Positions 6,788 through 14,728 of a stretch of DNA of 14,728 bases are shown here, one piece after another. The notes beneath the pieces were generated by a model that worked only from the letters and a program-made list of their open reading frames with translations, was not told the DNA's origin and made no database searches. Numbering within the stretch: position 1 is the first letter of the stretch; each line of letters starts with the position of its first letter. Source of the DNA: Hyphomicrobiaceae bacterium (GTDB lineage: Bacteria; Pseudomonadota; Alphaproteobacteria; Rhizobiales; Hyphomicrobiaceae); NCBI GenBank assembly GCA_013214245.1, contig JABSQE010000103.1, forward strand, positions 1 through 14,728, written 5' to 3'. Position numbers and translations under genes: made by a program.

Positions 6788-7498
6788 ATGGCACTGCATT
6801 ACAAGCGCTTATTGTTGAAAATTTCTGGTGAAGGCCTCATGGGAGGTGCTAAGTATGGTTTTGATATCGCAACAGCGCACAGGCTTGCTAGCAATGTCGC
6901 AGAAGCAGTAGAATCGGGTGCGGAGCTTGCTATAGTAATTGGTGGTGGTAATATCTTTCGAGGTATGGCTGGAGCTGCTGATGGCATGGAACGTGCTACT
7001 GCAGATTATATTGGTATGCTTGCTACGGTTATGAATGCTTTAGCATTCGAGAGCGCGTTGTCTGTTCATAAAGTGCCAGCTCGGGTCCTTTCTGCAATCC
7101 CAATGCCGACAGTATGTGAATCTTATGTGCGTCCTAAAGCTCTAGATCATCTCAGACAAGGTCGAGTGGTAATCTTCGCAGCAGGTACAGGTAATCCTTA
7201 TTTTACTACTGATACGACAGCTGCATTACGCGCTATAGAAATGGAGTGTGATGCTGTTGCTAAAGGCACTCAAGTCGACGGTGTCTATTCGGCTGATCCG
7301 AGGCACAACTCTAGTGCCATTCGTTATGACAAACTAACTTATGATGAAGTTCTAGGGCATAATCTTAAGGTTATGGACGCCACGGCTATAGCACTGGCGC
7401 GTGATAATAAAATGCCAGTTGTAGTCTTCTCTCTTAAGGAGTCGGGTAATATAGCTAAGTTGCTACATGGGGAAGCGCGCTGCACGCTTATAAGTTAA
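6788..7498 (+). CDS. pyrH: UMP kinase
   Basis: UMP kinase phosphorylates UMP to UDP with ATP, an essential step of pyrimidine nucleotide synthesis. It acts as a cytoplasmic hexamer that is usually activated by GTP and inhibited by UTP. The 236-residue protein is a complete amino-acid-kinase fold: LLKISGE at the start with the catalytic Lys11, the glycine loop IGGGNIFRG (51-59), RATADYIGMLATVMN (69-83), UMP-site GTGNPYFTTDTTA (133-145), and ATP-site KGTQVDGVYSADP (159-171). Length and motifs are normal. The ATG at 6788 is preceded by a modest GAGAG at 10 bases. The gene follows the tsf terminator and probably starts a new transcript. The 207-base spacer to frr holds only AT-rich DNA with no clear signal. 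Confidence 0.98.
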   Translation: MALHYKRLLLKISGEGLMGGAKYGFDIATAHRLASNVAEAVESGAELAIVIGGGNIFRGMAGAADGMERATADYIGMLATVMNALAFESALSVHKVPARVLSAIPMPTVCESYVRPKALDHLRQGRVVIFAAGTGNPYFTTDTTAALRAIEMECDAVAKGTQVDGVYSADPRHNSSAIRYDKLTYDEVLGHNLKVMDATAIALARDNKMPVVVFSLKESGNIAKLLHGEARCTLIS

Positions 7499-7705
7499 AA
7501 ATCATTTCCTGAAGTATATATAAGTCAATTGCCTTTGAAATATATCTGCGTTGAGATGAGATGTATATTTAACTTGTATATTAGTTTGACTTACATCACC
7601 ATATTGATAGGGGGTTGATTAGGCATGTTGGAAGGTGCAGGTAATTAAAACGATCTATAACACTAGAAAGCATGAATATATCCGGTCGATTGGAGGACAT
7701 AAAAA

Positions 7706-8269
7706 GTGGTAACCGGTACATTTGAATTAAAAAAATTCGAAAAGCGCATGATGGGCGTAGTGGAAAGTATGAAAAAAGATCTAAGTGGTTTGCGTACGGG
7801 TCGCGCGAGTATCAATATCTTGGATCCAATTATGGTTGATGTATATGGACAAAAAATGCCACTAAATACTGTTAGTAATATATCAGTTCCTGAACCACGG
7901 ATGATTTCCGTGCAGGTTTACGACAAATCAACCGTTTCAGCTGTAGAAAAAGCTATTCGTGAATCGAGTCTTGGTCTTAATCCTATTTTGGACGGTCAAG
8001 TTTTACGTTTGCCGATACCACCTCTAACTTCAGAGCGTCGTCAGAGTTTTGTAAAGATAGCCAATGGTTATGCAGAAAAAGCTCGTATTGCTGTACGCAA
8101 CGTTCGTCGTGATGGTAATGACCTGTTGAAAAGATTGGAAAAACAGGGTGAAATCAGTCAGGACGAACAAAAAAAAGCTTGTGCGGAAGTTCAGTGTCTT
8201 ACTGATGAAATTATTTCGAACATTGATAAACTCTTGGCTAGCAAAGAACAGGAAATTAATACAGTCTGA
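7706..8269 (+). CDS. frr: Ribosome recycling factor
   Basis: RRF, with EF-G, splits the post-termination ribosome so the subunits can be reused. The 187-residue protein has the usual length and architecture: a three-helix bundle interrupted by a beta-rich domain (about residues 31-105). Landmarks are KDLSGLRTGRAS (24-35), ISVPEPRMISVQVYD (about 59-73), IPPLTSERR, and ARIAVRNVRRDGND. The start is a GTG at 7706, chosen because a near-perfect Shine-Dalgarno GGAGG (7692-7696) lies 9 bases before it and the protein then begins at the family position. uppS follows after 61 bases, so the two are probably co-transcribed. Confidence 0.97.
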   Translation: MVTGTFELKKFEKRMMGVVESMKKDLSGLRTGRASINILDPIMVDVYGQKMPLNTVSNISVPEPRMISVQVYDKSTVSAVEKAIRESSLGLNPILDGQVLRLPIPPLTSERRQSFVKIANGYAEKARIAVRNVRRDGNDLLKRLEKQGEISQDEQKKACAEVQCLTDEIISNIDKLLASKEQEINTV

Positions 8270-8330
8270 ATATCTTCGGTTTCTTATTAGTTTGCAGTTT
8301 GCCTGTATAAGACGGAGATCGCAATAGACC

Positions 8331-9104
8331 GTGGCTGAAGTGCTTGCTGACATACCAATGAACCAAGAGTGTGTAAATATCCCTACTGTGGATGTTCCAG
8401 CTCATGTAGCTATAATAATGGATGGTAATGGCCGTTGGGCCCAAGAGCGCAGATTACCTCGTGCTATTGGACATCGCATGGGGGTCGAGGCTGTTCGTCG
8501 GACAATTAGGGCTGCAATTGAACTAAAAATCCGATACCTTACACTATATAGTTTTTCTACTGAGAACTGGTCGCGTCCTGTAAGTGAGATCAATGATCTT
8601 ATGATGCTTATGAAACGTTTTATCACAAGAGATCTTGCAGATATCCATCGATATGGTGTCAAGATTAGAGTGATAGGCGAGCGCACTAACATTGATGCAG
8701 ATTTACTATCGATGATTGATGAGGCTACACAACTGACCAAAGCCAACACCGAACTTAACTTGATATTAGCTTTTAATTACGGCTCTCGAAACGAGATTAC
8801 GCTTGCAGCACAAAGATTGGCGAAGCGTGTTGAAATTGGAGAACTTGTTCCCTCTGACATAACGCCTGAACATTTAGATGGGGAGCTTCATACCGCTGGT
8901 GTGCCTGATCCGGATCTTCTAATTCGTACGAGCGGAGAAGAGCGATTGTCAAATTTTCTTCTATGGCAGTGTGCATATTCAGAGTTTGTGTTTTTTCGTG
9001 AGAATTGGCCAGATTTTAGTGTAGATTTACTACAGACTGCTATTAACATATACAGTTCGCGCCAGCGTCGCTATGGTGGCTTGCGTAGAATGAAAAATGC
9101 GTGA
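8331..9104 (+). CDS. uppS: Undecaprenyl diphosphate synthase (cis-prenyltransferase)
   Basis: UppS adds isopentenyl diphosphate units to farnesyl diphosphate to make C55 undecaprenyl diphosphate, the lipid carrier for peptidoglycan and surface polysaccharides. The 257 residues contain the conserved HVAIIMDGNGRWA (25-37) with catalytic Asp31, GHRMGVEAVRR (48-58), YSFSTENWSRP (73-83), DLLIRTSGEERLSNF (195-209) with diphosphate-binding Arg199, and SEFVFFRENWPDF (217-229). The GTG at 8331 has CGGAG 13 bases upstream, which is rather far. An in-frame ATG at 8358 (Met10) would also keep all motifs, so the start is not certain. It lies between frr and cdsA, as in most proteobacteria. Confidence 0.97.
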   Translation: MAEVLADIPMNQECVNIPTVDVPAHVAIIMDGNGRWAQERRLPRAIGHRMGVEAVRRTIRAAIELKIRYLTLYSFSTENWSRPVSEINDLMMLMKRFITRDLADIHRYGVKIRVIGERTNIDADLLSMIDEATQLTKANTELNLILAFNYGSRNEITLAAQRLAKRVEIGELVPSDITPEHLDGELHTAGVPDPDLLIRTSGEERLSNFLLWQCAYSEFVFFRENWPDFSVDLLQTAINIYSSRQRRYGGLRRMKNA

Positions 9105-9169
9105 TTATATGGGTATGGTATTAAAACTTAAATTGCTTTAAGGCCGAATATCAAATATTTTGTGACACA

Positions 9170-9197
9170 TTGGCTGTAATACGTTAATCCATATATC
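9170..9197 (+). promoter_or_regulatory. weak candidate promoter before cdsA
   Basis: TTGGCT (9170-9175) and TATATC (9192-9197) are spaced by 16 bases, each matching four of six consensus bases. They lie in the 159-base uppS-cdsA spacer. The match is ordinary for AT-rich DNA. Confidence 0.2.
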
Positions 9198-9263
9198 CAA
9201 ATAATAACAACTAATTATGGGAGCGAGCCTGACGAGCTTTCAAAATAAAATGGGAAAACTCTT

Positions 9264-10091
9264 ATGGCATTGCTCCGCATTTCAGATGAGCTTGCATTAC
9301 GAACTTTGTCAGCATTCCTGATGTCCGGCGTTGCTACCATTGCACTTTGGAACAGCGTTTGGACATTTACTGCGCTTACTGTTTTATTGTCTTCTGCTAT
9401 GTGTTGGGAATGGGGACGTGCTGTGCGTTCCCAATTTTTTGACATTGGTCATGTTGTTCATATTAGCGTGATTTCTATAGTAGCCATTGCATCCGCAATT
9501 AACAGCCAAGCTTTGGCCATCTATACTTTGGTTGTTGGAATGATTGTGATGGCGGTGCTCTCTTGTAAACAACACTGTTTTATTTCTATTATGGGTCTCG
9601 TATATATAGCCGTGCCTGTCTTCTCTTTGATTTGGTTGCGTAATGATGAGCCATATGGCATTCACGCAGTTTTTTTCATATTTCTTGTTGTCGCTTCTCA
9701 TGACACATTTGCTATGTTGGTGGGTAAACTAATTGGTGGGCCACGGATTTGGCCTTACCTTTCACCAAACAAAACTTGGTCAGGTGTAATAGGTGGGTTG
9801 GCGTCGAGCTGGCTTACGGGATTGCTGTTTGCAGTTTTTTTTAGTTATGACGCAATTGTTTGGCTCGGCGGTCTCGGTCTCATTATAGGTACAGCTGGAT
9901 TTATCGGTGACTTGCTTGAGTCAGCCTTTAAAAGGTATTATGGCTTGCGGCATGCAAGTTCGTTGATCCCTGGGCACGGTGGTGTGTTAGATAGATTCGA
10001 TGGAATTATTACAGCAGTTACAGTCGCTATTTTGATAGGAATTACAATTGAACAAGGGTCACCTGCTAGGGCACTTATGCTGGCACGCTAG
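9264..10091 (+). CDS. cdsA: Phosphatidate cytidylyltransferase
   Basis: CdsA makes CDP-diacylglycerol from phosphatidate and CTP, the branch point for all phospholipids, in the inner membrane. The 275-residue protein has several hydrophobic segments (about 15-45, 65-100, 108-125, 132-145, 178-200, 202-212, 248-262). The conserved C-terminal half is ASHDTFAMLVGKLIGGP (144-160), LSPNKTWSGVIGG (166-178), GFIGDLLES (212-220) and the family signature ending PGHGGVLDRFD (236-246). The metal-binding Asp of GDL (216) and of LDR (243) are present. The Lys-Asp pair of the signature is Arg229-His230 here. The ATG at 9264 is fixed by an upstream in-frame TAA (9246-9248) and by GGGA 8 bases before it. Neighbours uppS and dxr are the standard ones. 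Identity is secure; full activity is assumed. Confidence 0.95.
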   Translation: MALLRISDELALRTLSAFLMSGVATIALWNSVWTFTALTVLLSSAMCWEWGRAVRSQFFDIGHVVHISVISIVAIASAINSQALAIYTLVVGMIVMAVLSCKQHCFISIMGLVYIAVPVFSLIWLRNDEPYGIHAVFFIFLVVASHDTFAMLVGKLIGGPRIWPYLSPNKTWSGVIGGLASSWLTGLLFAVFFSYDAIVWLGGLGLIIGTAGFIGDLLESAFKRYYGLRHASSLIPGHGGVLDRFDGIITAVTVAILIGITIEQGSPARALMLAR

Positions 10092-10221
10092 ATAAACATA
10101 ATAACAAGGATTTTGATACAGCTATGCTGTAAAAAAAGTGAATTACGCGCAGAATGATACCGCGTTTTAGTTGTAAGCTGTGGGTTAATCACCCTAATAC
10201 ATAGATCAGGGATATTTATTA

Positions 10222-11445
10222 GTGATGCAATTTAGCGATAGATTACAGGAGAAAAATTCTCATTGTGCCACCGTAACTGATATTCAGACTGTCAGTATTC
10301 TCGGAGCAACTGGCTCAATTGGCACTAATACGCTTGATCTAATTGCTAGATCTGCAGATAGATTCCAAATCGAATCTTTGACCGCATACAAGAATGTTTC
10401 TCAGTTGGCCAAGCTAGCAAAGGTACATAATGCAAAGTTTGCTGTAATTGGTGATGAGACAAAATATAAAGAGTTAAAATCCTATCTAGCTGGGACTTCA
10501 ATTGAAATAGGATCCGGTGAAACTGGCTTGATTGAAGCTGGAGCTCGACAAGCTGATTGTACAATTGCATCGATTATAGGCTCAGCAGGTTTGCGACCAA
10601 GCATTGAGGCTGTGCGCCAAGGTCATCGTGTTGCGCTCGCAAATAAAGAATGCCTTGTAGCTGCAGGCGATGTTTTTATGTCTGAGGTCAGTCTAGCTAA
10701 TGCGGAACTACTTCCGCTTGACTCTGAGCATGCAGCCATTCATCAAGTTTTGTGCAGAGGGATGCTAGACGAAGTTAAGCAAATAATTATAACTGCTTCG
10801 GGCGGACCATTTAGAAATTGGACAGCGAAGCAGATCACAGCAGCAACGCCAGAGCAGGCTTTACGCCATCCGAATTGGTCAATGGGTGCAAAAATTTCAA
10901 TCGACTCCTCCACTTTGATGAATAAAGGCTTGGAACTTATTGAAGCTCATCATTTGTTCGCTATTGAGCCAGAGCGTCTGAAAGTGATCATTCATCCTCA
11001 ATCTGTAGTTCATTGCCTTATTTCATACTACGACGGTTCAGTCATTGCTCAGATGGCCAACCCGGACATGCGAACGCCTATTGCTTATTGTCTGGCTTGG
11101 CCCGGACGTATGGCGTCGCCTACTGAACCGCTTGATCTTATTAAACTTCAATCATTAACTTTTGAGGCTCCGGATACGGAACGATTTCCTGCCTTGGATC
11201 TGGCGATATCAGCTTTGATTAAGGGAGGATCAGCACCTAATATTATGAATGCAGCTAATGAATGTGCGGTTGCCGCTTTTCTTGCTCATGAAATCTCATT
11301 TACGGACATCACCCGAATTGTTGAGAAATGTCTTGAGAAAGCGGATCAGCAAAACCTTCTTCAGCCCGTTGGTACAATCGATGAAGTTCTAGCGCTTGAT
11401 CATGAGGCTAGACAGCTCGTGGGTAGATTGATTGACCAAAACTAA
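10222..11445 (+). CDS. dxr: 1-deoxy-D-xylulose 5-phosphate reductoisomerase
   Basis: Dxr converts DXP to 2-C-methyl-D-erythritol 4-phosphate using NADPH and a divalent metal, the committed step of the MEP isoprenoid pathway. It ultimately feeds UppS. The 407 residues show the NADPH fold GATGSIG (28-34), ALANKECLVAAG (138-149), metal ligands in PLDSEHAAIHQ (165-175), substrate loop ITASGGPFRNW (190-200), the flexible-loop HPNWSMG (216-222), and STLMNKGLELIEAHHLF (230-246). All expected catalytic residues are visible. Two starts are possible, GTG 10222 or the adjacent ATG 10225, with AGGGA (10208-10212) 9 or 12 bases upstream. The gene is separated from cdsA by 130 bases and from rseP by 49, in which an imperfect hairpin (GCTTTC/GAAAGC) lies without a T-run. 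Confidence 0.97.
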   Translation: MMQFSDRLQEKNSHCATVTDIQTVSILGATGSIGTNTLDLIARSADRFQIESLTAYKNVSQLAKLAKVHNAKFAVIGDETKYKELKSYLAGTSIEIGSGETGLIEAGARQADCTIASIIGSAGLRPSIEAVRQGHRVALANKECLVAAGDVFMSEVSLANAELLPLDSEHAAIHQVLCRGMLDEVKQIIITASGGPFRNWTAKQITAATPEQALRHPNWSMGAKISIDSSTLMNKGLELIEAHHLFAIEPERLKVIIHPQSVVHCLISYYDGSVIAQMANPDMRTPIAYCLAWPGRMASPTEPLDLIKLQSLTFEAPDTERFPALDLAISALIKGGSAPNIMNAANECAVAAFLAHEISFTDITRIVEKCLEKADQQNLLQPVGTIDEVLALDHEARQLVGRLIDQN

Positions 11446-11494
11446 AATGCGCTTTCATGTTTGAAAGCATAATTCAAATAAGGATGTCGGCGCA

Positions 11495-12673
11495 ATGGAC
11501 ATGTTTTTAAGTTTCATTGATAGCATTATTGATCTTTTCCTCGTCATTGTTACATTTTTACTTGTCCTGTTCGTGGTCGTTATTATCCATGAACTAGGAC
11601 ACTTCGTTGTGGCAAGATGGTGTGGTGTGAAAATATCAGTATTTTCTCTAGGCTTTGGTCACGAAATATATGGCTTTAATGATCGTTATGGTACGCGCTG
11701 GAGGTTGGCTTGGCTTCCGTTAGGTGGTTACGTTAAGTTCGTTGATGATCATAACTCTGCTAGTGTTTCAGTATCTGAAAAAAATAGAAGTGTTGTGTCA
11801 GATGATGAGCGCGCTGGCTTTTTTCACATTAAACCGATTTGGCAACGTTCGGCGGTGGTTGCTGCTGGGCCGGTCGCGAACTTTCTTTTTGCAATAGTTA
11901 TTTTTTCTATAATATCCGCTACATACGGTGTTGTATCAATAGAGCCGCGCGTAAGTGAAGTGGTCCCCGGTACACCAGCAGCTTCCGCTGGTTTTGAGTC
12001 GGATGATCTAGTCCTTAGTATTAATGGAAACACTATTACAAGCTTTTTGGATATACAACAATATGTAATATCAAGTCCCGGCAGAGAGCTCGAGTTTGTT
12101 GTTGAACGAAGTGGTCGTCAAACCACTCTTTTTGTAACACCTATACTTAAAGAAAGTTTAGATAGTATTGCCGGGAAACACCAGAGACCTATTATTGGCA
12201 TTCAAAGCTCTAAGGAATTGAATAAATTATCTCATAGAACGGTGGGTCTCTTTGAGGCTGTTGGTCTTGGAGTATATCGAACCTGGACCATAATTACACA
12301 AACTATATCTTACGTAGGAGATGTAGTTATGCAGCGTCAACCTGCTGATCAATTAGGCGGCATCATTCGTATTGCCGATGTTTCAGGAAAGGTTGCGCAA
12401 CACGGTTTAGCGCATGTAATTCAGTTCACAGCTTTGATCTCGGTTAGTATAGGACTAATGAACCTCTTTCCCGTACCAATGCTTGATGGAGGTCATCTTC
12501 TGTTTTATGCTATTGAGGCTCTTCGAGGTCGCCCGTTGAGTGAAAGAACACAAGAATTTAGCTTTAAGATTGGCTTAGCTCTAGTTCTTGCACTAATGTT
12601 GTTCGCTACTTGGAACGATCGAGTGGTTGTTAAGAGTTGGTTGGACAAGGTTTTAGTAGAGAAGCAGCCCTAG
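11495..12673 (+). CDS. rseP: Site-2 zinc metalloprotease RseP/MmpA family
   Basis: This inner-membrane intramembrane protease cleaves anti-sigma factors, or in Caulobacter (MmpA) the PodJ polarity factor, and clears signal-peptide remnants. The 392 residues carry the zinc motif HELGH (32-36) in the first membrane segment (about 14-40), a membrane-re-entrant region with LGGYVKF (76-82), a second membrane segment (about 119-145), one PDZ domain (about 147-217), and the third zinc ligand in NLFPVPMLDGGH (323-334) followed by a last membrane segment (about 356-373). A single PDZ is usual in alphaproteobacteria, whereas E. coli RseP has two. The ATG at 11495 has AGGA (11481-11484) 10 bases upstream. 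Its place before bamA matches the conserved envelope cluster. The substrate cannot be told from this window. Confidence 0.96.
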   Translation: MDMFLSFIDSIIDLFLVIVTFLLVLFVVVIIHELGHFVVARWCGVKISVFSLGFGHEIYGFNDRYGTRWRLAWLPLGGYVKFVDDHNSASVSVSEKNRSVVSDDERAGFFHIKPIWQRSAVVAAGPVANFLFAIVIFSIISATYGVVSIEPRVSEVVPGTPAASAGFESDDLVLSINGNTITSFLDIQQYVISSPGRELEFVVERSGRQTTLFVTPILKESLDSIAGKHQRPIIGIQSSKELNKLSHRTVGLFEAVGLGVYRTWTIITQTISYVGDVVMQRQPADQLGGIIRIADVSGKVAQHGLAHVIQFTALISVSIGLMNLFPVPMLDGGHLLFYAIEALRGRPLSERTQEFSFKIGLALVLALMLFATWNDRVVVKSWLDKVLVEKQP

Positions 12674-12749
12674 TGAAGCATTATTGCCACTTCCATTGCG
12701 TGCACTGAATCGTTTAAACGTCAACAATAGATTAATTTATATATAAATA

Positions 12750-12780
12750 TTGACAGTGGGCCACTTTATAAAGCTGTAAG
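12750..12780 (+). promoter_or_regulatory. weak candidate promoter before bamA
   Basis: A perfect -35 TTGACA (12750-12755) lies in the 188-base rseP-bamA spacer. The best -10, TGTAAG (12775-12780, four of six), is 19 bases away, longer than ideal. The spacer between them starts with AGTGG-G-CCACT (12755-12765), a short inverted repeat that could bind a regulator. A palindrome CGTTTAAACG (12712-12721) lies upstream. Confidence 0.25.
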
Positions 12781-12861
12781 CTACGTCAGCGTTGTACCGT
12801 GTCCCTAGGTCGCCGAGTGTGCGTTTTTAAAAGGAACTTCGGTATAAAGGGCCATGGCAAC

Positions 12862-14728
12862 ATGCCAAAGTCATTCTGCAAAACTTATAAACAAGCTCTA
12901 ATGGGAGTCATGCTAAGTATAGTATTAATTGGCATGCTACTGTCATTTGTGTTGACTAGCACTACTGCCTACTCACAGAGTGTAATCCGTCGTATAGAAG
13001 TTAACGGCAATCGACGAGTTGAGCCAGCTACAGTTCGATCATATTTGGATTTCACTACAGGCCAGTCTTATGATGATGCTCTTGTTAACTCTTCACTGCG
13101 TAATTTATTTGCGACGGGACTTTTCGCTGACGTAACGATATTTCTGCAGGGTATGACTGTTGTGATTAATGTTGTGGAAAATCCAATTGTTAACAAAGTG
13201 GCTTTCGAAGGAAACGCTGAGCTGGATACAAGCACACTGAATTCTGAAGTACGTTTAAAGTCACGCGCTGTTTACACAAGAGCTCGCGCTCTTGCTGATG
13301 CGCAGCGAATAGTTGAAATCTATCGAAGGCAAGGACACTTTTCTGCAGTCGTTAACCCGCAGTTGGTAGATCTTGGAGATAGTCGTGTTAATGTGATTTT
13401 CGAAATAAACGAAGGTAATACTACTAAGGTTAAGAGTATCAACTTTATTGGTAACAAAGCTTTTTCTGATTCCCAACTGCGCGATATTATTTCAACAACT
13501 CAGTCGTCCTGGCTCGATTATTTAACTAGCGGGGGGATATACGATCCTGAACGTATGAAGCTTGATCGTGAGCTAATTCGTCAATATTACTTAAAAAATG
13601 GTTATGCGGATGCTAGAGTGGTGTCTGCTAATGCAGAGCTTGCGCCAGATGCCTCTGGATTTTTTCTTACTTTTACAGTCGATGAAGGTGCGGTGTATAA
13701 GTTTGGGGAGGTGCGTGTTCAGAATGCACTGCCGGAGCTACAGTCAAAAACACTTGAAGGTTCAATTTTAACATTGTCTGATGATATTTATAATGTCGGT
13801 AATATTGATAAAACAGTTGAAAAATTAACTCTTGCCACAGCTAAACAGGGATTTGCTTTTGCTCGGGTGAGGCCTAGGACAAGCCGAAATACTGCTTCTC
13901 GAAAAATCAACCTAACATATGTCATTGATGAAGGTGATCGTGTTTACATTGAGCGCATTAATATAACTGGTAACGGTCGCACTAAAGATCACGTCATTCG
14001 ACGCGAGTTTCGACTTGTAGAAGGAGATGCTTTTAATCCCTTGTTAATAAGCCGAGCAAAAGAGCGGCTCCGTAAGTTGGGTTTTTTTAAATCAGTGAAT
14101 ATTCGTCGAAGTCCGGGTTCTTCACGAGATCGCGTCGTCATCGAAATTGTAATAGAAGAGCAACCTACTGGTGAACTAGCATTCGGTGCTGGCTATTCAA
14201 GCGCAGAGGGTGTTATCGGTGATATATCTATAACAGAACGAAACTTAATGGGAAATGGACAATTTCTTAGGTTTAAACTGGGTGGCTCTTTAAGTCGTGG
14301 TCAGGTTGATATGAGTTTTACAGAGCCGCGTTTTATGGATAAAAATCTGTCAGCAGGATTTGATCTTTTTCATAAAGAAGTCGATTTGAGTGATGAGGCG
14401 TCATACAAAAGTGATTCTACAGGAACAAACCTTCGCTTTGGATTTCCACTCACTGAAAATATTTGGCTTTCAACACATTATCGTCTTAAGCGAGATGAGC
14501 TGTATGAAGTTGAAAATGATGCTTCATTTGCAATTAAGGATGCTCAAGGAAAGCAGGTAACCTCGTTATTAGGAAGCAGTGTTAGTTATGACATACGAAA
14601 TCATCCAAAAAATCCAAATCGTGGTGTTTACCTTACACTTGGCGCTGATTTTGCTGGGGTCGGTGGGGATGTAAAATACATCCGTGCACAGACTGAAGCT
14701 CGTGCGTACTATCCTCTATATGAAAACG
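12862..14728 (+). CDS. bamA: Outer membrane protein assembly factor BamA, N-terminal part (runs off right edge)
   Basis: BamA is the Omp85 core of the Bam complex that folds and inserts beta-barrel proteins into the outer membrane. From the ATG at 12862 the frame stays open to the edge for 622 residues of an expected 750-800. A signal peptide (1-38, basic start, hydrophobic core, AYS before Gln39) is followed by five POTRA domains beginning near residues 41, 111, 188, 278 and 361. Each has the family pattern of a hydrophobic strand plus a GN turn (for example VNGNRRV, FEGNAEL, FIGNKAF, ITGNGRT). The barrel begins near 437 with GELAFGAGYSSAEG and contains FTEPRFMDKNLSAGFDLF. AAAGGG (12846-12851) is 10 bases before the start. 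A second in-frame ATG at 12901 would lose the basic part of the signal peptide, so it is less likely. Confidence 0.96.
   Translation, partial: MPKSFCKTYKQALMGVMLSIVLIGMLLSFVLTSTTAYSQSVIRRIEVNGNRRVEPATVRSYLDFTTGQSYDDALVNSSLRNLFATGLFADVTIFLQGMTVVINVVENPIVNKVAFEGNAELDTSTLNSEVRLKSRAVYTRARALADAQRIVEIYRRQGHFSAVVNPQLVDLGDSRVNVIFEINEGNTTKVKSINFIGNKAFSDSQLRDIISTTQSSWLDYLTSGGIYDPERMKLDRELIRQYYLKNGYADARVVSANAELAPDASGFFLTFTVDEGAVYKFGEVRVQNALPELQSKTLEGSILTLSDDIYNVGNIDKTVEKLTLATAKQGFAFARVRPRTSRNTASRKINLTYVIDEGDRVYIERINITGNGRTKDHVIRREFRLVEGDAFNPLLISRAKERLRKLGFFKSVNIRRSPGSSRDRVVIEIVIEEQPTGELAFGAGYSSAEGVIGDISITERNLMGNGQFLRFKLGGSLSRGQVDMSFTEPRFMDKNLSAGFDLFHKEVDLSDEASYKSDSTGTNLRFGFPLTENIWLSTHYRLKRDELYEVENDASFAIKDAQGKQVTSLLGSSVSYDIRNHPKNPNRGVYLTLGADFAGVGGDVKYIRAQTEARAYYPLYEN

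Noticed and set aside
7586..7614. TTGACT as a frr promoter
   Set aside because: The -35-like hexamer has no acceptable -10 at 15-19 bases.
9217..9320. Short frame starting ATG 9217 and overlapping the cdsA start
   Set aside because: Only about 34 codons and out of frame with cdsA, with no similarity seen. Its sequence is explained by the cdsA leader and coding start.
10118..10138. ACAGC-TAT-GCTGT hairpin followed by an A-run before dxr
   Set aside because: The run is A rather than T on the plus strand, and on the minus strand the T-run precedes the stem, so it cannot be a rho-independent terminator of a neighbouring gene.
11446..11473. Hairpin GCTTTC/GAAAGC between dxr and rseP as a terminator
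   Set aside because: No T-run follows and the spacer is only 49 bases, so read-through from dxr to rseP is more likely.
1..14728. Mobile elements, CRISPR arrays, tRNA or rRNA genes, defence or toxin systems
   Set aside because: No transposase, terminal inverted repeats, spaced repeats, tRNA T-loop motif or rRNA signature was seen on reading both strands. The window is essentially housekeeping.

Overview
This window looks like core chromosome of an alphaproteobacterium. The proteins (DnaE, LolC/LolD, S2, EF-Ts, UppS, Dxr, RseP, BamA) have alphaproteobacterial sequence character, and S2 carries the C-terminal helix-hairpin-helix-like extension that I associate from memory with Rhodospirillales-type lineages. 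The DNA is AT-rich, most strongly between genes, and the spacers are unusually long for this gene cluster. That combination suggests a host-associated or genome-eroding lineage. A tunicate-symbiont type such as Candidatus Endolissoclinum is one possibility, but this is a guess and cannot be fixed from the window alone.

Layout. Positions 1-3404 hold three minus-strand genes read in the order lolC, lolD, dnaE: the lipoprotein-releasing ABC transporter (permease and ATPase overlapping by 8 bases), then the N-terminal 439 residues of the DNA polymerase III alpha subunit, which runs off the left edge. A 938-base AT-rich divergent spacer (3405-4342) has no recognisable gene. It holds a 16-base tandem duplication, a T11 tract and a possibly structured leader for rpsB. 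From 4343 to the right edge everything is on the plus strand: rpsB, tsf, pyrH, frr, uppS, cdsA, dxr, rseP and bamA (5' part, running off the right edge). This is the classic proteobacterial translation / envelope-biogenesis cluster.

How the genes work together. rpsB, tsf and frr serve translation (30S protein, EF-Tu nucleotide exchange, ribosome recycling). pyrH makes UDP for pyrimidine nucleotides. dxr (MEP isoprenoid pathway) supplies precursors that UppS turns into undecaprenyl diphosphate, the lipid carrier for cell wall and O-antigen. CdsA makes CDP-diacylglycerol for phospholipids. RseP is the inner-membrane site-2 protease of envelope stress. BamA inserts outer-membrane proteins, and LolCD exports lipoproteins, including those of the Bam complex. 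The organism therefore appears to keep a Gram-negative double membrane and its own cell wall lipid carrier.

Regulatory signals. The strongest is a rho-independent terminator just after tsf (6646-6677), which separates rpsB-tsf from pyrH onward. Weaker candidates are a perfect TATAAT upstream of tsf followed by a terminator-like hairpin, an extended -10 with an overlapping inverted repeat before pyrH, and a TATAAT before dnaE.

I found no mobile element, CRISPR array, tRNA, rRNA or clearly novel system. The best leads are the degenerate S2 extension, a possible 71-codon gene overlapping the rpsB stop codon, a Lys-Asp to Arg-His change in the CdsA signature, and the erosion-like spacers.
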